Positions 8,838 through 17,291 of a DNA stretch of 64,000 nt are shown piece after piece. The notes below the pieces were generated by a model. That model was not told the DNA's origin. It ran no database searches and saw only the letters and a list, made by a program, of their open reading frames with translations. How positions within the stretch are numbered: position 1 is the first letter of the stretch; each line of letters opens with the position of its first letter. The stretch lies in assembly GCF_001902145.1 (NCBI RefSeq), contig NZ_MRST01000020.1:186001-250000 (forward strand), written 5' to 3'. A program made the translations under genes and the position numbers. The stretch comes from Pseudomonas fluorescens (GTDB lineage: Bacteria; Pseudomonadota; Gammaproteobacteria; Pseudomonadales; Pseudomonadaceae).

Positions 8838-9509
8838 GCTGTAGTAGTAACCACGACTACGCAGCGCCACGATGCGTGGCCGGCCATCGGGGTGTGGGCC
8901 GATCTTTTTGCGCAGGTTGCTGACGTGCATGTCCAGGCTGCGGTCATACAGGGTCAACTTGCGGCCCAGGGCGATCTGCGCCAGTTCCTGTTTATCCAGG
9001 GGCTCGCCGGGCTGGCGCAGCAGGGCTTCGAGCAGGCGGCTTTCGGAGACGGTGAGGGCGAACTCCTGTTCATCGATGCTGACCACGCCGCGCACCGGGC
9101 TGAAACACAGGTCGCCCAGCTCAAGCTGAGTCGACACCGCGGCCGGGTGGCTGCGGCGTAACACGGCGCGCAGGCGCGCCGTCAGCTCGCGCGGATCGCA
9201 AGGCTTGGCCAGGTAGTCGTCGGCGCCCAGTTCCAGGCCGAGGATGCGGTCCAGGGGTTCGCCCCGGGCCGAGAGCATCAGCACCGGCAGCTCCGGGTGG
9301 TCGTTGCGCAATTGCTTGAGCAACTCCAGGCCGCTGCCGTCGGGCAGCATCACGTCGAGCACGACGGCCGCAGGCGCACTGTCGGCCAGGGCTTTTCGGG
9401 CGCTCAAGCCGTCGTGGCAGGCGCGTACCTGGAAACCTTCCTGGCTCAACCAACTGGTCAGCAGCTCACAGAGCTCCTGGTCATCATCTATCAGTAACAG
9501 CTCGCTCAT
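8832..9509 (-). CDS. cpxR: Cpx-like OmpR-family response regulator
   Basis: A 225-residue response regulator with a receiver domain (acidic DDD at residues 8-10, phospho-acceptor Asp52 in VVLDVMLPDGSG, Lys in LAKPCDPREL) and a C-terminal winged-helix DNA-binding domain ending RIVALRSRGYYYSL. It should be phosphorylated by the kinase at 6736-8082 and bind GTAAA-type direct repeats such as 8686-8701. A REPIN separates it from the spy-like and kinase genes, so it may be transcribed with them or partly uncoupled from them. The stop codon is provided by the REPIN end. Confidence 0.87.
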   Translation of the reverse strand: MSELLLIDDDQELCELLTSWLSQEGFQVRACHDGLSARKALADSAPAAVVLDVMLPDGSGLELLKQLRNDHPELPVLMLSARGEPLDRILGLELGADDYLAKPCDPRELTARLRAVLRRSHPAAVSTQLELGDLCFSPVRGVVSIDEQEFALTVSESRLLEALLRQPGEPLDKQELAQIALGRKLTLYDRSLDMHVSNLRKKIGPHPDGRPRIVALRSRGYYYSL

Positions 9510-9609
9510 GACTCACTCAATTTAGCCATTGTCGGCGGCGAAGGCCCCACCGGTGACGCCGTGAGCCATTAGGAGTACGCCGAAACGATTAGGTTCGACG
9601 CAGCCAGGC

Positions 9610-9909
9610 TCAAGGCAAGACTTGCTTGAACGGCTTGATCACCACATCGGCGTAGACGCCTGCTGCGACATAAGGGTCAGCCTTGGCCCAGGCCTGGGCG
9701 TCGGCCAGGGAGGCGAACTCGGCCACGATCAGGCTTCCGCTGAAACCGGCGTCGCCCGGGTCGTTGCTGTCGACGGCCGGGTGCGGGCCGGCCAGTACGA
9801 TGCGGCCTTCGGCTTGCAGCTGTTTGAGGCGCTCGACGTGGGCCGGGCGTACGCTCAGGCGTTTTTCCAGCGAGTTGGCAACGTCGGTGGCAATGATGGC
9901 GTAGAGCAT
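9610..9909 (-). CDS. yciI: YciI family protein
   Basis: A 99-residue YCII-domain protein ([17 protein letters not shown], then the [21 protein letters not shown] segment and [18 protein letters not shown]). The family forms small ferredoxin-like dimers with a conserved His-Asp pair; its biological role is not established. The start ATG at 9909 follows the yciB stop by one base, so the two genes form an operon. That arrangement is common in proteobacteria. Confidence 0.88.
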   Translation of the reverse strand: MLYAIIATDVANSLEKRLSVRPAHVERLKQLQAEGRIVLAGPHPAVDSNDPGDAGFSGSLIVAEFASLADAQAWAKADPYVAAGVYADVVIKPFKQVLP

Positions 9910-9910
9910 G

Positions 9911-10498
9911 TCAGTCCTCGGTTTTCGGTGTGGTGTCATGCAGGTGACGCGACAGGTAGATACCCTGGCCGATCAAGAACAGCACGGTCATGCCCAGGCT
10001 GCCGAACACTTTGAAGTCGACCCAGTAATCCTGGAAGGTAAAGGCCACGAACAGGTTGGCGGCACCGCAGAACAGGAAAAACACGATCCAGGCCACGTTC
10101 AGACGCACCCATACCGGCTCCGGCAAGGTCAGCGCATGGCCCATGATCCGCTTGATCAGCAGGCGGTCACCGATGAAGTGGCTGCCGATAAACACCAGGG
10201 CGAACAGCCAGTTCACCACCGGGGCTTTCCATTTAAGGAAGGTTTCGCTGTGGAAGGCCAGGGTCAGGCCACCGAACACCAGGCAGGCGACGAGGGTGAG
10301 CCATTGGCTTTTTTCCAGCTTGCGCTGGGAGATGAAGATGGCACCGTAGACCACGATGGAGCTGACGATCAGTACGGCCGTGGCGCTGTAGATACCCCCG
10401 AACGATAGTTGGTGGCCGGCGATTTCGATGACCCTGGGGTCGAGTTTGGTAACGATGAAAAACAGCAACAGCGGGATGAAGTCGATGAATTGTTTCAC
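9911..10498 (-). CDS. yciB: Inner-membrane septation protein A (YciB/IspA family)
   Basis: A 195-residue polytopic membrane protein beginning [20 protein letters not shown] with five or so membrane segments. Members influence septation and cell-envelope integrity. The start is a GTG at 10498, chosen because it reproduces the conserved [13 protein letters not shown]-terminus; the longer open frame upstream has no family match. It is transcribed with yciI. It lies back to back with the RNase AM-like gene at 10586, so their promoters share about 90 bases. Confidence 0.9.
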   Translation of the reverse strand: MKQFIDFIPLLLFFIVTKLDPRVIEIAGHQLSFGGIYSATAVLIVSSIVVYGAIFISQRKLEKSQWLTLVACLVFGGLTLAFHSETFLKWKAPVVNWLFALVFIGSHFIGDRLLIKRIMGHALTLPEPVWVRLNVAWIVFFLFCGAANLFVAFTFQDYWVDFKVFGSLGMTVLFLIGQGIYLSRHLHDTTPKTED

Positions 10499-10585
10499 AG
10501 TAAGAGCCAGAAGCTGGATGTGGCGGCATAATAACAAACATCCTTGGTTGCGATAGCGCCAGCTGACTTGAGGTTACACACCCCC

Positions 10586-11449
10586 GTGAATGTTGATTTG
10601 CACTGCCACAGCACGGCCTCCGACGGCGCCCTGGCGCCCGCGGTACTGGTTGCGCGTGCGTTTGAAAAAGGCGTGCGAGTTTTGGCATTGACCGACCATG
10701 ACACCCTTGAAGGCCTCGACGAAGCCCGCCAGGCCGCGCACTCCCTGGGTATGCAGCTGGTCAACGGCGTGGAATTGTCCTGCACTTGGGGCGGCGCCAC
10801 CATCCATGTGCTGGGCTACGGTTTTGATCAAAAGGCCCCGCCCTTGGTCGCGGCGATTGCCCAATTGCACGATGGCCGCTGGCTGCGGTCCGAAGAAATA
10901 AGCCGCAAGCTCAGCCTCAAAGGCATGCCAGGTGCCCTCGACGGCGCCCGTGCTGTCCAGCAGGAACTGGGCGACAGCGGCAACGCACCGGCCCGTCCGC
11001 ACTTTGCCGACTGGATGGTGCGTGAAGGGTATGTGAAGGATCGTGCCGAAGCCTTTCGCAAATGGCTGGGCGCCGGCAAGTTGGGCGATGTGAAGCTGCA
11101 CTGGCCGACCCTGGAAGACACCGTCCAGACCCTGCGGGCCTCCGGGGCCTGGGTCAGCCTGGCGCATCCCTGGCATTACGATTTCACCCGCAGCAAGCGC
11201 CGCAAGCTGATCAGCGACTATATTGGAGCGGGTGGCCACGCCATTGAGGTGGTCAACGGGCATCAACCCGCCGAACAGGTCGGCAGCCTGGCGATCCTTG
11301 CCCGCGAATTTGGTCTGCTGGTCAGTGCCGGCAGTGATTTTCATGGCCCAGGCGGCTGGTCCGAGATTGGCGAGTATCGCCAGGTCCCGGAAGATCTGCC
11401 GCTGTTGTGGGGGCGATTCAAGCATGACCCCATTATTGCCACCGTCTGA
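10586..11449 (+). CDS. PHP-domain 5' to 3' exoribonuclease (RNase AM/YciV-like)
   Basis: A 287-residue PHP-superfamily phosphoesterase. Metal-binding motifs of the family are present: DLHCHSTASDG near the N-terminus, ALTDHDTLEG, the NGVELSC stretch, VSLAHPWHYDFT and SAGSDFHGPG. The E. coli homologue trims 5' ends of rRNA and short RNAs. The GTG at 10586 gives the expected MNVDLHCHST start; GAGG lies 12 bases upstream. The gene is followed by yciO after 13 bases, and the run yciV-yciO-scpA-scpB-rluB is conserved in gamma-proteobacteria. Confidence 0.88.
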   Translation: MNVDLHCHSTASDGALAPAVLVARAFEKGVRVLALTDHDTLEGLDEARQAAHSLGMQLVNGVELSCTWGGATIHVLGYGFDQKAPPLVAAIAQLHDGRWLRSEEISRKLSLKGMPGALDGARAVQQELGDSGNAPARPHFADWMVREGYVKDRAEAFRKWLGAGKLGDVKLHWPTLEDTVQTLRASGAWVSLAHPWHYDFTRSKRRKLISDYIGAGGHAIEVVNGHQPAEQVGSLAILAREFGLLVSAGSDFHGPGGWSEIGEYRQVPEDLPLLWGRFKHDPIIATV

Positions 11450-11462
11450 ACAGGTAGAGTAC

Positions 11463-12092
11463 GTGAGCCAATTCTTCCAGATTCATCCGGAAAACCCTCA
11501 GGCGCGCCTGATCAAGCAGGCCGTGGAGATCATCCGTGCCGGTGGTGTAGTCATCTACCCGACGGATTCGTCCTACGCCATTGGCTGCCAGATCGGCGAC
11601 AAGAGCGCGGTCGAGCGGGTACGACGCCTGCGCCAGCTGGACGACAAGCACAACTTTGCGCTGATCTGCAGCGACTTGTCCCAGCTCGGGCTGTTCGCCA
11701 AGGTCGACACCGGTACCTTCCGCCTGCTCAAGGCCCACACGCCGGGGCCCTACACCTTCATCCTCAACGCCACCCGTGAAGTACCGCGTCTGTTGCTGCA
11801 CCCGAAAAAGCGCACCATTGGCCTGCGCGTGCCGGAACACCCGATTGCCCTGGCGCTGTTGGCCGAGTTGGGCGAACCGCTGATGAGCGTGTCGTTGATC
11901 CTGCCGGGCGAAACCGAGCCATTGTACGACCCGTACGAAATGCGCCGTTTGCTGGAGAAGCACGTCGACCTGATCATCGACGGCGGCTACGGCGGCAACA
12001 AGGCCTCCACGGTGATCAACCTGGCCGACGGCGAGCCAGAAGTGGTGCGTGTGGGTTGTGGCGACCCGACTCCGTTCATGGTCGAGGCCTGA
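11463..12092 (+). CDS. yciO: Sua5/YciO/YrdC/YwlC family protein
   Basis: A 209-residue YrdC-domain protein beginning MSQFFQIHPENPQARLIKQA, the N-terminus typical of the YciO branch. The nucleotide- and RNA-binding fold is shown by GGVVIYPTDSSYAIGC and by KRTIGLRVPEHP. Relatives make threonylcarbamoyl-adenylate for tRNA t6A; YciO itself is thought to be a weaker or divergent version. The GTG start at 11463 was chosen by this N-terminal match over an upstream ATG at 11425. The stop directly abuts the scpA start. Confidence 0.88.
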   Translation: MSQFFQIHPENPQARLIKQAVEIIRAGGVVIYPTDSSYAIGCQIGDKSAVERVRRLRQLDDKHNFALICSDLSQLGLFAKVDTGTFRLLKAHTPGPYTFILNATREVPRLLLHPKKRTIGLRVPEHPIALALLAELGEPLMSVSLILPGETEPLYDPYEMRRLLEKHVDLIIDGGYGGNKASTVINLADGEPEVVRVGCGDPTPFMVEA

Positions 12093-12911
12093 ATGTCGGC
12101 CGTGGAAGCCGCTGATCCTCAGGCTGGCGCCCAGCAGGAACTGCCATTTGCCATGGTGTACGGCCAGGCGGTCATGGAAATGCCCCTGGACCTGTACATC
12201 CCACCGGACGCCCTGGAGGTTTTTCTTGAAGCCTTCGAAGGCCCGCTGGACTTGCTGCTGTACCTGATCCGCAAGCAGAACATCAACATCCTCGACATCC
12301 CGGTGGCAGAGATCACCCGCCAGTACATGGGCTACGTCGAGCTGATGCAGTCGGTGCGCCTGGAGCTGGCCGCCGAGTACCTGGTGATGGCGGCCATGCT
12401 CGCCGAGATCAAGTCGCGCATGCTGTTGCCGCGCTCGGAGACGGTGGAGGCCGAAGAGGATGACCCGCGCGCCGAGCTGATCCGCCGCCTGCAGGAGTAC
12501 GAACGCTTCAAGGCCGCCGCCGAAGGTATCGACGGCCTGAGCCGTGTGGGCCGTGATGTGGTGGTACCCAAGCTCGATGCCCCCGAGGCGCGTGCGCGCA
12601 AGTTGCTGCCAGACGTGAGCCTGGAAGAATTGCTGATGTCCATGGCCGAAGTACTGCGTCGTGGCGATATGTTCGAGAGCCACCAGGTCAGCCGTGAAGC
12701 GCTGTCCACCCGCGAGCGCATGAGCGATGTGCTGGAACGTCTCAAGGGCGGTGGTTTTGTGCCCTTTGTCGAGTTGTTTACTGCCGAAGAGGGCCGACTG
12801 GGCGTGGTGGTGACCTTTATGGCGATCCTTGAGCTGGTCAAGGAATCCTTGGTCGAGCTGGTGCAGAATGAGCCTTTTGCGGCTATCCACGTGCGGGCGC
12901 GAGCCGAATAA
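12093..12911 (+). CDS. scpA: Segregation and condensation protein A
   Basis: A 272-residue kleisin subunit that bridges Smc heads and, with ScpB, compacts and segregates the chromosome. The kleisin core is FEGPLDLLLYLIRKQNINIL followed by IPVAEITRQYMGYVELM and AAEYLVMAAMLAEIKSRMLLPR. The C-terminal winged-helix region contains VTFMAILELVKESLVELVQ. The ATG at 12093 comes right after the yciO stop, with GAGG five bases upstream inside the yciO coding end. The first 40 residues precede the domain and are variable in the family. Confidence 0.93.
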   Translation: MSAVEAADPQAGAQQELPFAMVYGQAVMEMPLDLYIPPDALEVFLEAFEGPLDLLLYLIRKQNINILDIPVAEITRQYMGYVELMQSVRLELAAEYLVMAAMLAEIKSRMLLPRSETVEAEEDDPRAELIRRLQEYERFKAAAEGIDGLSRVGRDVVVPKLDAPEARARKLLPDVSLEELLMSMAEVLRRGDMFESHQVSREALSTRERMSDVLERLKGGGFVPFVELFTAEEGRLGVVVTFMAILELVKESLVELVQNEPFAAIHVRARAE

Positions 12912-12923
12912 CGAGCTGAATCG

Positions 12924-13844
12924 ATGAATCTGACTGAACCCCGCGAACTGGCCCCTTTGCTGGAGGCCTTTCTCCTGGCCTCGGGTAAACCGCAATCTCT
13001 GGAGCGCCTGTTCGAACTCTTTGAAGAGGCCGAACGCCCGGAGCCGCCGGTCTTCAAGAAGGCCTTGGAGATCCTGCGCAAGTCCTGCGAGGGCCGTGCC
13101 TTTGAACTGCGCGAAGTGGCGTCGGGTTACCGCCTGCAGATCCGTGAGAAGTTTTCACCGTGGGTCGGGCGTTTGTGGGAAGAACGCCCGCAGCGCTACT
13201 CCCGCGCGATGCTGGAGACCATGGCGCTGATCGCCTATCGCCAGCCCATCACTCGGGGCGAGATCGAAGATGTGCGTGGTGTGGCGGTCAACAGCCATAT
13301 CGTCAAGACTTTGCTTGAGCGTGAGTGGATCCGTATTGTTGGCTACCGCGATGTGCCGGGCAAACCGGCCATGTTCGCCACCACCAAGGTGTTTCTCGAT
13401 CACTTCAACCTGAAAAACCTCGACGACCTGCCACCCCTGGCCGAGCTGCGCGAAATGGAGGCCGAGCCTGTGCTCGACTTCGACGACGCGCCGGTGCCGC
13501 AAAGCCTGCAGGAACTGGCCGACGCCAGCGCCGAGCCGGAGGAGCCCAAGGACGAGACCAGTTTCCATACGCTATTGCTGGAGCTGGACGATATGGAGCA
13601 GGGGATAAAGACCGACTTCGACGATTTGCTGCGTGACGGTGGGGCGGAGTCGGAAACCCAGGTGAACGTTGAATCCGAGCCTGAGGTCCACACCGAGGAA
13701 GATATTCTCGGCGTGGCCGACGCCCGGGAAAAACTCCTGGCCGCCGTTGCCGCCCTCGAACAGCCGCCCCTGAGCGACGAAGAAGACGAAGCCCGGGCGT
13801 TGGCCGAAGCCATCGAAAACGAACGCCGTCAGCTCGAAGACTGA
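12924..13844 (+). CDS. scpB: Segregation and condensation protein B
   Basis: A 306-residue partner of ScpA with two winged-helix domains within the first 180 residues (PLLEAFLLASGKPQSLERL, SRAMLETMALIAYRQPITRG, RGVAVNSHIVKTLLEREWI). The remaining 120 residues are very acidic (many DD, EE and EPE runs) and probably disordered; such an acidic tail is longer than in Gram-positive ScpB and is common in pseudomonads. It lies 12 bases after scpA. A REPIN follows the gene. Confidence 0.92.
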   Translation: MNLTEPRELAPLLEAFLLASGKPQSLERLFELFEEAERPEPPVFKKALEILRKSCEGRAFELREVASGYRLQIREKFSPWVGRLWEERPQRYSRAMLETMALIAYRQPITRGEIEDVRGVAVNSHIVKTLLEREWIRIVGYRDVPGKPAMFATTKVFLDHFNLKNLDDLPPLAELREMEAEPVLDFDDAPVPQSLQELADASAEPEEPKDETSFHTLLLELDDMEQGIKTDFDDLLRDGGAESETQVNVESEPEVHTEEDILGVADAREKLLAAVAALEQPPLSDEEDEARALAEAIENERRQLED

Positions 13845-13873
13845 CCCGGTATTTCCAAACACCGCAATACCCC

Positions 13874-13965
13874 ATGTGGGAGCGGGCTTGCTCGCGAATG
13901 CGGTGTATCAGCTTGCAGATACATTGACTGAACCACCGCATTCGCGAGCAAGCCCGCTCCCACAT
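13874..13965. repeat. REPIN, GTGGGAGCGGGC type
   Basis: Inverted pair of GTGGGAGCGGGCTTGCTCGC sequences with about 45 bases between, located between scpB and the DUF1289 gene. Confidence 0.9.
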
Positions 13966-13991
13966 TTAATCAGCGTCGCCTGGGGAAGTGT

Positions 13992-14183
13992 ATGAGTTCG
14001 ACCAAAGACCCGTGCATCAGCATCTGCAAATTCAGCGACGACATCTGCGTCGGCTGTGGCCGCAGCAAGCGCGAAATCCGCGCCTGGAAGAAACTCGACA
14101 AAGCCGACAAGCGCACGGTATTGGCCGAAGCCGAACTGCGATTGCTGGCCCTGGGGGCCACCGGTCGGCGGAAATGCAAATGA
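13992..14183 (+). CDS. DUF1289 small cysteine-rich protein
   Basis: A 63-residue protein with four cysteines arranged C8-x3-C12-x6-C19-x2-C22 (PCISICKFSDDICVGCGRSK), the DUF1289 signature, and a basic C-terminus. It probably binds a metal or an iron-sulfur cluster. Its function is unknown. It lies between scpB and rluB in the same direction, separated from scpB by a REPIN. Confidence 0.85.
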   Translation: MSSTKDPCISICKFSDDICVGCGRSKREIRAWKKLDKADKRTVLAEAELRLLALGATGRRKCK

Positions 14184-14326
14184 GCTGGGCGTTATCGACT
14201 AGTCTGTGATGCGCAACACGCGCCATGCGCGTATGATTCGCGGCCCCTTGCCGAGCTATTTGGCCAAGGCCCCGCTTTCAATACCCTCAGGCCACGCCTG
14301 AATCGACCCACCGGGAGGTGCTTACG

Positions 14327-15532
14327 ATGAATGACCAAGACCAGAAAGACCAGGAAATCGGCCCAGCAGGCGAAAAACTGCAAAAGGTGCTGGCGCGTAT
14401 CGGCGTGGGCTCGCGCCGCGACGTCGAAGCCTGGATCACCCAGAAGCGCATCAAGGTCAACGGCGTCGAGGCCACCCTTGGCCAGCGCGTCGACCTGCAC
14501 GATGCAATCACCATTGATGGCAAGGTCATCAAGCGTGAAGAGGCCGCCGAATCGGTGCGCCGTGTGATCATGTACAACAAGCCCGACGGCGAGATCTGCA
14601 CCCGTGACGACCCGGAAGGCCGTCCGACCGTGTTCGACAAGATGCCCAAGCCTAAAGAAGGCCGCTGGATCAACATCGGCCGCCTGGATATCAACACCAC
14701 CGGCTTGCTGATGTTCACCACCGACGGTGAGTTGGCCAACCGCCTGATGCACCCGTCCTACGAGATGGACCGTGAATACGCCGTGCGTGTACGTGGTGAA
14801 GTCGATGACGAGATGATCGAACGCCTCAAGGCGGGCGTGGTGCTCGAAGACGGCCCGGCCAAGTTCACCGACATCAAGCAGGCGCCGGGTGGCGAAGGTT
14901 TCAACCACTGGTACCACTGCGTGGTGATGGAAGGCCGTAACCGTGAAGTGCGTCGCCTGTGGGAGTCCCAGGGCCTGGTGGTCAGCCGCCTCAAGCGCGT
15001 GCGTTTTGGCCCGGTGTTCCTGAACTCCGACCTGCCGATGGGCCGCTGGCGCGAAATGAGCCAGTACGAAGTCGATATCCTCAGCGCCGAAGTGGGCCTG
15101 GCGCCCGTCGCCATGCCGCAGATGAACGCCAAGAGCAAAGACAAGCTTGAGCGTATGCAGCGTAAATCTTCGCGCCCAGTGCCACGTACCGAACGTGTTG
15201 CCCGCACCCTGCGCCCTGCGCTGGATGCACCGGCCACCGGCGGTCGTATCTCGCGTCAGCCGCACATTGAAGGCGAGCGCCGCCCCACCGCACCATCGCG
15301 TCAGGAAGGCGAGCGTGCGCCACGTACGCCGCGTCCTGCCCCGGCGGGTGGTCGCAGCAACCGTGGTGAGGATCGCCCGGCCGATAACGCCAGCACCAAG
15401 CGTCCAGCCAAGCCAGCGGCGAACAAGCGCCCTGGCCCGAAACTGGTAGCCGATGAGCCGTCGGGCAAGCGCCGTGGCGCCCCGGCGGGTTCCGGCCAGC
15501 GCCCTGGTTTTGGTCGCAAGAAGCCGCAGTGA
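14327..15532 (+). CDS. rluB: 23S rRNA pseudouridine(2605) synthase
   Basis: Modifies a uridine of 23S rRNA to pseudouridine. The 401-residue protein has an S4 RNA-binding domain (KLQKVLARIGVGSRRDVEAW) and a pseudouridine synthase domain with catalytic Asp121 in GRLDINTTGLL. After about residue 275 comes a low-complexity Arg/Pro/Ala/Gly-rich tail of about 125 residues, likely an RNA-binding extension, as seen in Pseudomonas RluB. The start is the ATG at 14327, eight bases after GGGAGG; an in-frame GTG at 14318 overlaps the ribosome site and is unlikely. A clear terminator follows. Confidence 0.93.
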   Translation: MNDQDQKDQEIGPAGEKLQKVLARIGVGSRRDVEAWITQKRIKVNGVEATLGQRVDLHDAITIDGKVIKREEAAESVRRVIMYNKPDGEICTRDDPEGRPTVFDKMPKPKEGRWINIGRLDINTTGLLMFTTDGELANRLMHPSYEMDREYAVRVRGEVDDEMIERLKAGVVLEDGPAKFTDIKQAPGGEGFNHWYHCVVMEGRNREVRRLWESQGLVVSRLKRVRFGPVFLNSDLPMGRWREMSQYEVDILSAEVGLAPVAMPQMNAKSKDKLERMQRKSSRPVPRTERVARTLRPALDAPATGGRISRQPHIEGERRPTAPSRQEGERAPRTPRPAPAGGRSNRGEDRPADNASTKRPAKPAANKRPGPKLVADEPSGKRRGAPAGSGQRPGFGRKKPQ

Positions 15533-15555
15533 TGCGCTAAGCGCTGCACAAAAAC

Positions 15556-15582
15556 GCCAACCCTAGGGTTGGCTTTTTTTTT
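15556..15582 (+). terminator. Rho-independent terminator of rluB
   Basis: The self-complementary GCCAACCCTAGGGTTGGC (15556-15573) is followed by nine T residues. Confidence 0.9.
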
Positions 15583-15606
15583 AATCTGAATTTGAAATGC
15601 AATCCG

Positions 15607-15698
15607 CTGTGGGAGCTGGCTTGCCTGCGATAGCGGTGGGCCAGTCACCTTTATGCTAACTGACCCACCGCTATCGCGGGCAAGCCCGGCTCCCGCAG
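15607..15698. repeat. REPIN, GTGGGAGCTGGC type
   Basis: Inverted REP pair (CTGTGGGAGCTGGCTTGCCT at the left). The right copy has diverged (CCCGGCTCCCGCAG) so the arms are no longer perfectly complementary. Confidence 0.85.
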
Positions 15699-15723
15699 GG
15701 ATCTCTACCCGTCTGTTGATCTT

Positions 15724-16683
15724 TTAAAAGGCAAAGGAGCCATCAAACACCGGCTTGTCATCCAGCGCCAATACCCCACTGGCGAAGATCAGGTCCAGGT
15801 GATGACTGCCTTTCTGCCCGCCCCCCAAGCCCAGGTGCAACCCGCAGTGGCGCTCTTCAAACCCGGCATTGCGCGCATACAGGTCCTTGACCCCTTCATT
15901 GGTGCCAATGCCCAGTTCCTCCACACGGCGGTTGGACGGGTTGGCATTCAGGTACTTGTTGAAATCATCCGCCAGCCCCGGCACATCGCTGGCCACGCTG
16001 CAAACGGTGGAGTTCTCGATCCATAACTCCAGCGGCGATTGCAGCACGCCGTATTTGCGTGCAAAGGGGATGGTACTGAGGAAGGTGCCGACAAACCGCA
16101 CCTGGCCGTTGATGGCCTCGCTGTGGGTGGCGATTTCGCCGGGCGCCAGGTCGTGGTTGCCGACGCCGTTGATATTGGTCCACTTCTTGATGCTGCTCAT
16201 CGGCGCTTCCAGGCGCGAACCGTGTTTGTCGGTAAAGCTCAGCACGTTGGCCTGGGCCATGCGCCGGATCAGTGTGGCGTTGAGGTCGGCGATGCGTTGG
16301 GGCTCGACGCTGAAGGTGTCGTAGAAATAGTCGCCGTAATCCTTGAACAGCAGGGATTTTTTCCAGTGCTCGGCCATCACGCCTTGCAGGGCGCGGATAA
16401 AGTCAGGCCCTTCGGCGCGCGGGTTGGGCAGCGTGGAGGAATCGTAGAGAAACAGGTACAGGTCACAGGTTTGAATGGCCTGCGCCAGGGTGTCGGTGGG
16501 CGCCAGGTCCAGGCGTTGCAGTTGGAAGTTGAAGCGGGCGGCGCTGCCGTGGGTGATCGCCTGTGCGATGGCGTCATAGCGCTCGGTATGGCCCAGCAAC
16601 ACGGTGGGGCGGTTCAGGCCGTTGAGGGCGGGGTGGTGCGCAAGGTAGTAGAGAAAGTGTTCGACGGCGCGGGCCTTGTCCAT
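15724..16683 (-). CDS. M29 aminopeptidase / NicX-like metalloenzyme
   Basis: A 319-residue cytosolic protein of the superfamily that joins M29 aminopeptidases and non-haem iron dioxygenases of the NicX type. The C-terminal half contains the expected metal-ligand set: Glu183 in APGEIATHSE, Glu256 in VEELGIGTN, His283 in HCGLHLGLGGG, and His295-x-Asp297 in HHLDLIF, ending with a conserved DDKPVFDG segment. The N-terminal half is divergent. The ATG at 16683 has AAGGA eight bases upstream; an upstream extension of the frame has no ribosome site. The gene is the second of a two-gene unit behind a 45-residue peptide gene, from which it is separated by 73 bases holding a strong hairpin. This context suggests that the enzyme acts on that peptide; the reaction is unknown. 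Confidence 0.7.
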   Translation of the reverse strand: MDKARAVEHFLYYLAHHPALNGLNRPTVLLGHTERYDAIAQAITHGSAARFNFQLQRLDLAPTDTLAQAIQTCDLYLFLYDSSTLPNPRAEGPDFIRALQGVMAEHWKKSLLFKDYGDYFYDTFSVEPQRIADLNATLIRRMAQANVLSFTDKHGSRLEAPMSSIKKWTNINGVGNHDLAPGEIATHSEAINGQVRFVGTFLSTIPFARKYGVLQSPLELWIENSTVCSVASDVPGLADDFNKYLNANPSNRRVEELGIGTNEGVKDLYARNAGFEERHCGLHLGLGGGQKGSHHLDLIFASGVLALDDKPVFDGSFAF

Positions 16684-16714
16684 GACGGGTGTCCTTCTGT
16701 GCCTTGGGTAAGGG

Positions 16715-16740
16715 GGCAGGCGCCGTGCACAGCGCCTGCC
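16715..16740 (-). terminator. Intercistronic hairpin between peptide and enzyme genes
   Basis: GGCAGGCGC and GCGCCTGCC form a perfect 9-bp GC-rich stem with an 8-base loop, 16 bases after the peptide stop codon. No T-run follows on the minus strand, so it is more likely a partial terminator or an RNA-stabilising element than a full terminator. Confidence 0.6.
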
Positions 16741-16756
16741 GGATGCCTGCCGGGTA

Positions 16757-16894
16757 TTAGAAAGGCCACATCGCGGTGCCAAAAGGCACAACGGCATCGG
16801 CTTGCATCATTTCAACGGCGGCCTCATGGGTCGGCGCTTCAAACCAATCGTCGAGTTGCAGTTCGGTTTCCAGGTCGTTTTCCAGTGCTTGCAT
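16757..16894 (-). CDS. 45-residue acidic peptide, candidate precursor peptide
   Basis: A short gene starting at the ATG at 16894 with an excellent ribosome site (AGGAG, seven bases spacing) and ending TAA at 16757-16759. The peptide starts MQALENDLETELQLDDWF. It is strongly acidic over its first 34 residues and ends in a hydrophobic tail, VVPFGTAMWPF, with no Lys or Arg anywhere. There is no signal peptide or membrane helix. An acidic leader followed by a distinct hydrophobic C-terminus, followed in turn by a hairpin and a metalloenzyme gene, resembles a ribosomally synthesised, modified peptide (RiPP) precursor. It could instead be a small regulatory partner of the enzyme. I do not recognise a family. 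Confidence 0.65.
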   Translation of the reverse strand: MQALENDLETELQLDDWFEAPTHEAAVEMMQADAVVPFGTAMWPF

Positions 16895-17291
16895 GGTGTA
16901 TCTCCTAGAGGACGTTGATTGAGAACGGCTCACCCACGGGCTTCGCGGGCAAGTGGAAAGAACCTAGAAGAGAGTGTTTCGAAATGCAAAAAATTTATTG
17001 ACACGGTTTCATTTGGATTTTTTCTTCTGTTTTTTGGCGGATTTTTTTATTCAGGCAAAACAGTAAATTGGCTGAAGCGATTCTTCAAACGTTGCCTTCC
17101 GACAGAATTCCGTTGAGGGCTGCAAAAAGCTGACTGTAACGAAGATTTTCCGGCGCGTAACGATAGGTTTACGAAAGTGCCCTGGCGTTGTTGATTATCG
17201 CGCGGATGTAAGAATTAGCTGACAGATTCACCGGTGCACTTTCCCGGTGCGTGCCGAAGCTGTCGAGCGGTGTACAATGCGCCGCGTTTTA
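16895..17291. other. Intergenic region between peptide cassette and aroP leader
   Basis: This stretch holds no convincing gene. The part at about 16985-17070 is strongly AT-rich and T-rich on the plus strand. The only open frames (for example 16919-17116 plus) lack ribosome sites and have biased, unprotein-like composition. Promoters for the leftward peptide cassette and the rightward aroP leader should lie here; a TACAAT near 17274-17279 could be a -10 element for the latter. Confidence 0.6.

Noticed and set aside
11433..12995. Minus-strand open frame of 520 codons opposite yciO and scpA
   Set aside because: Antisense shadow of two conserved genes with clear domains; Gln/His/Leu-biased translation.
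16919..17116. Possible 65-residue gene with a hydrophobic FGFFLLFFGGFFY segment
   Set aside because: No ribosome site; the hydrophobic stretch is just the translation of a T-rich tract. Left as intergenic.
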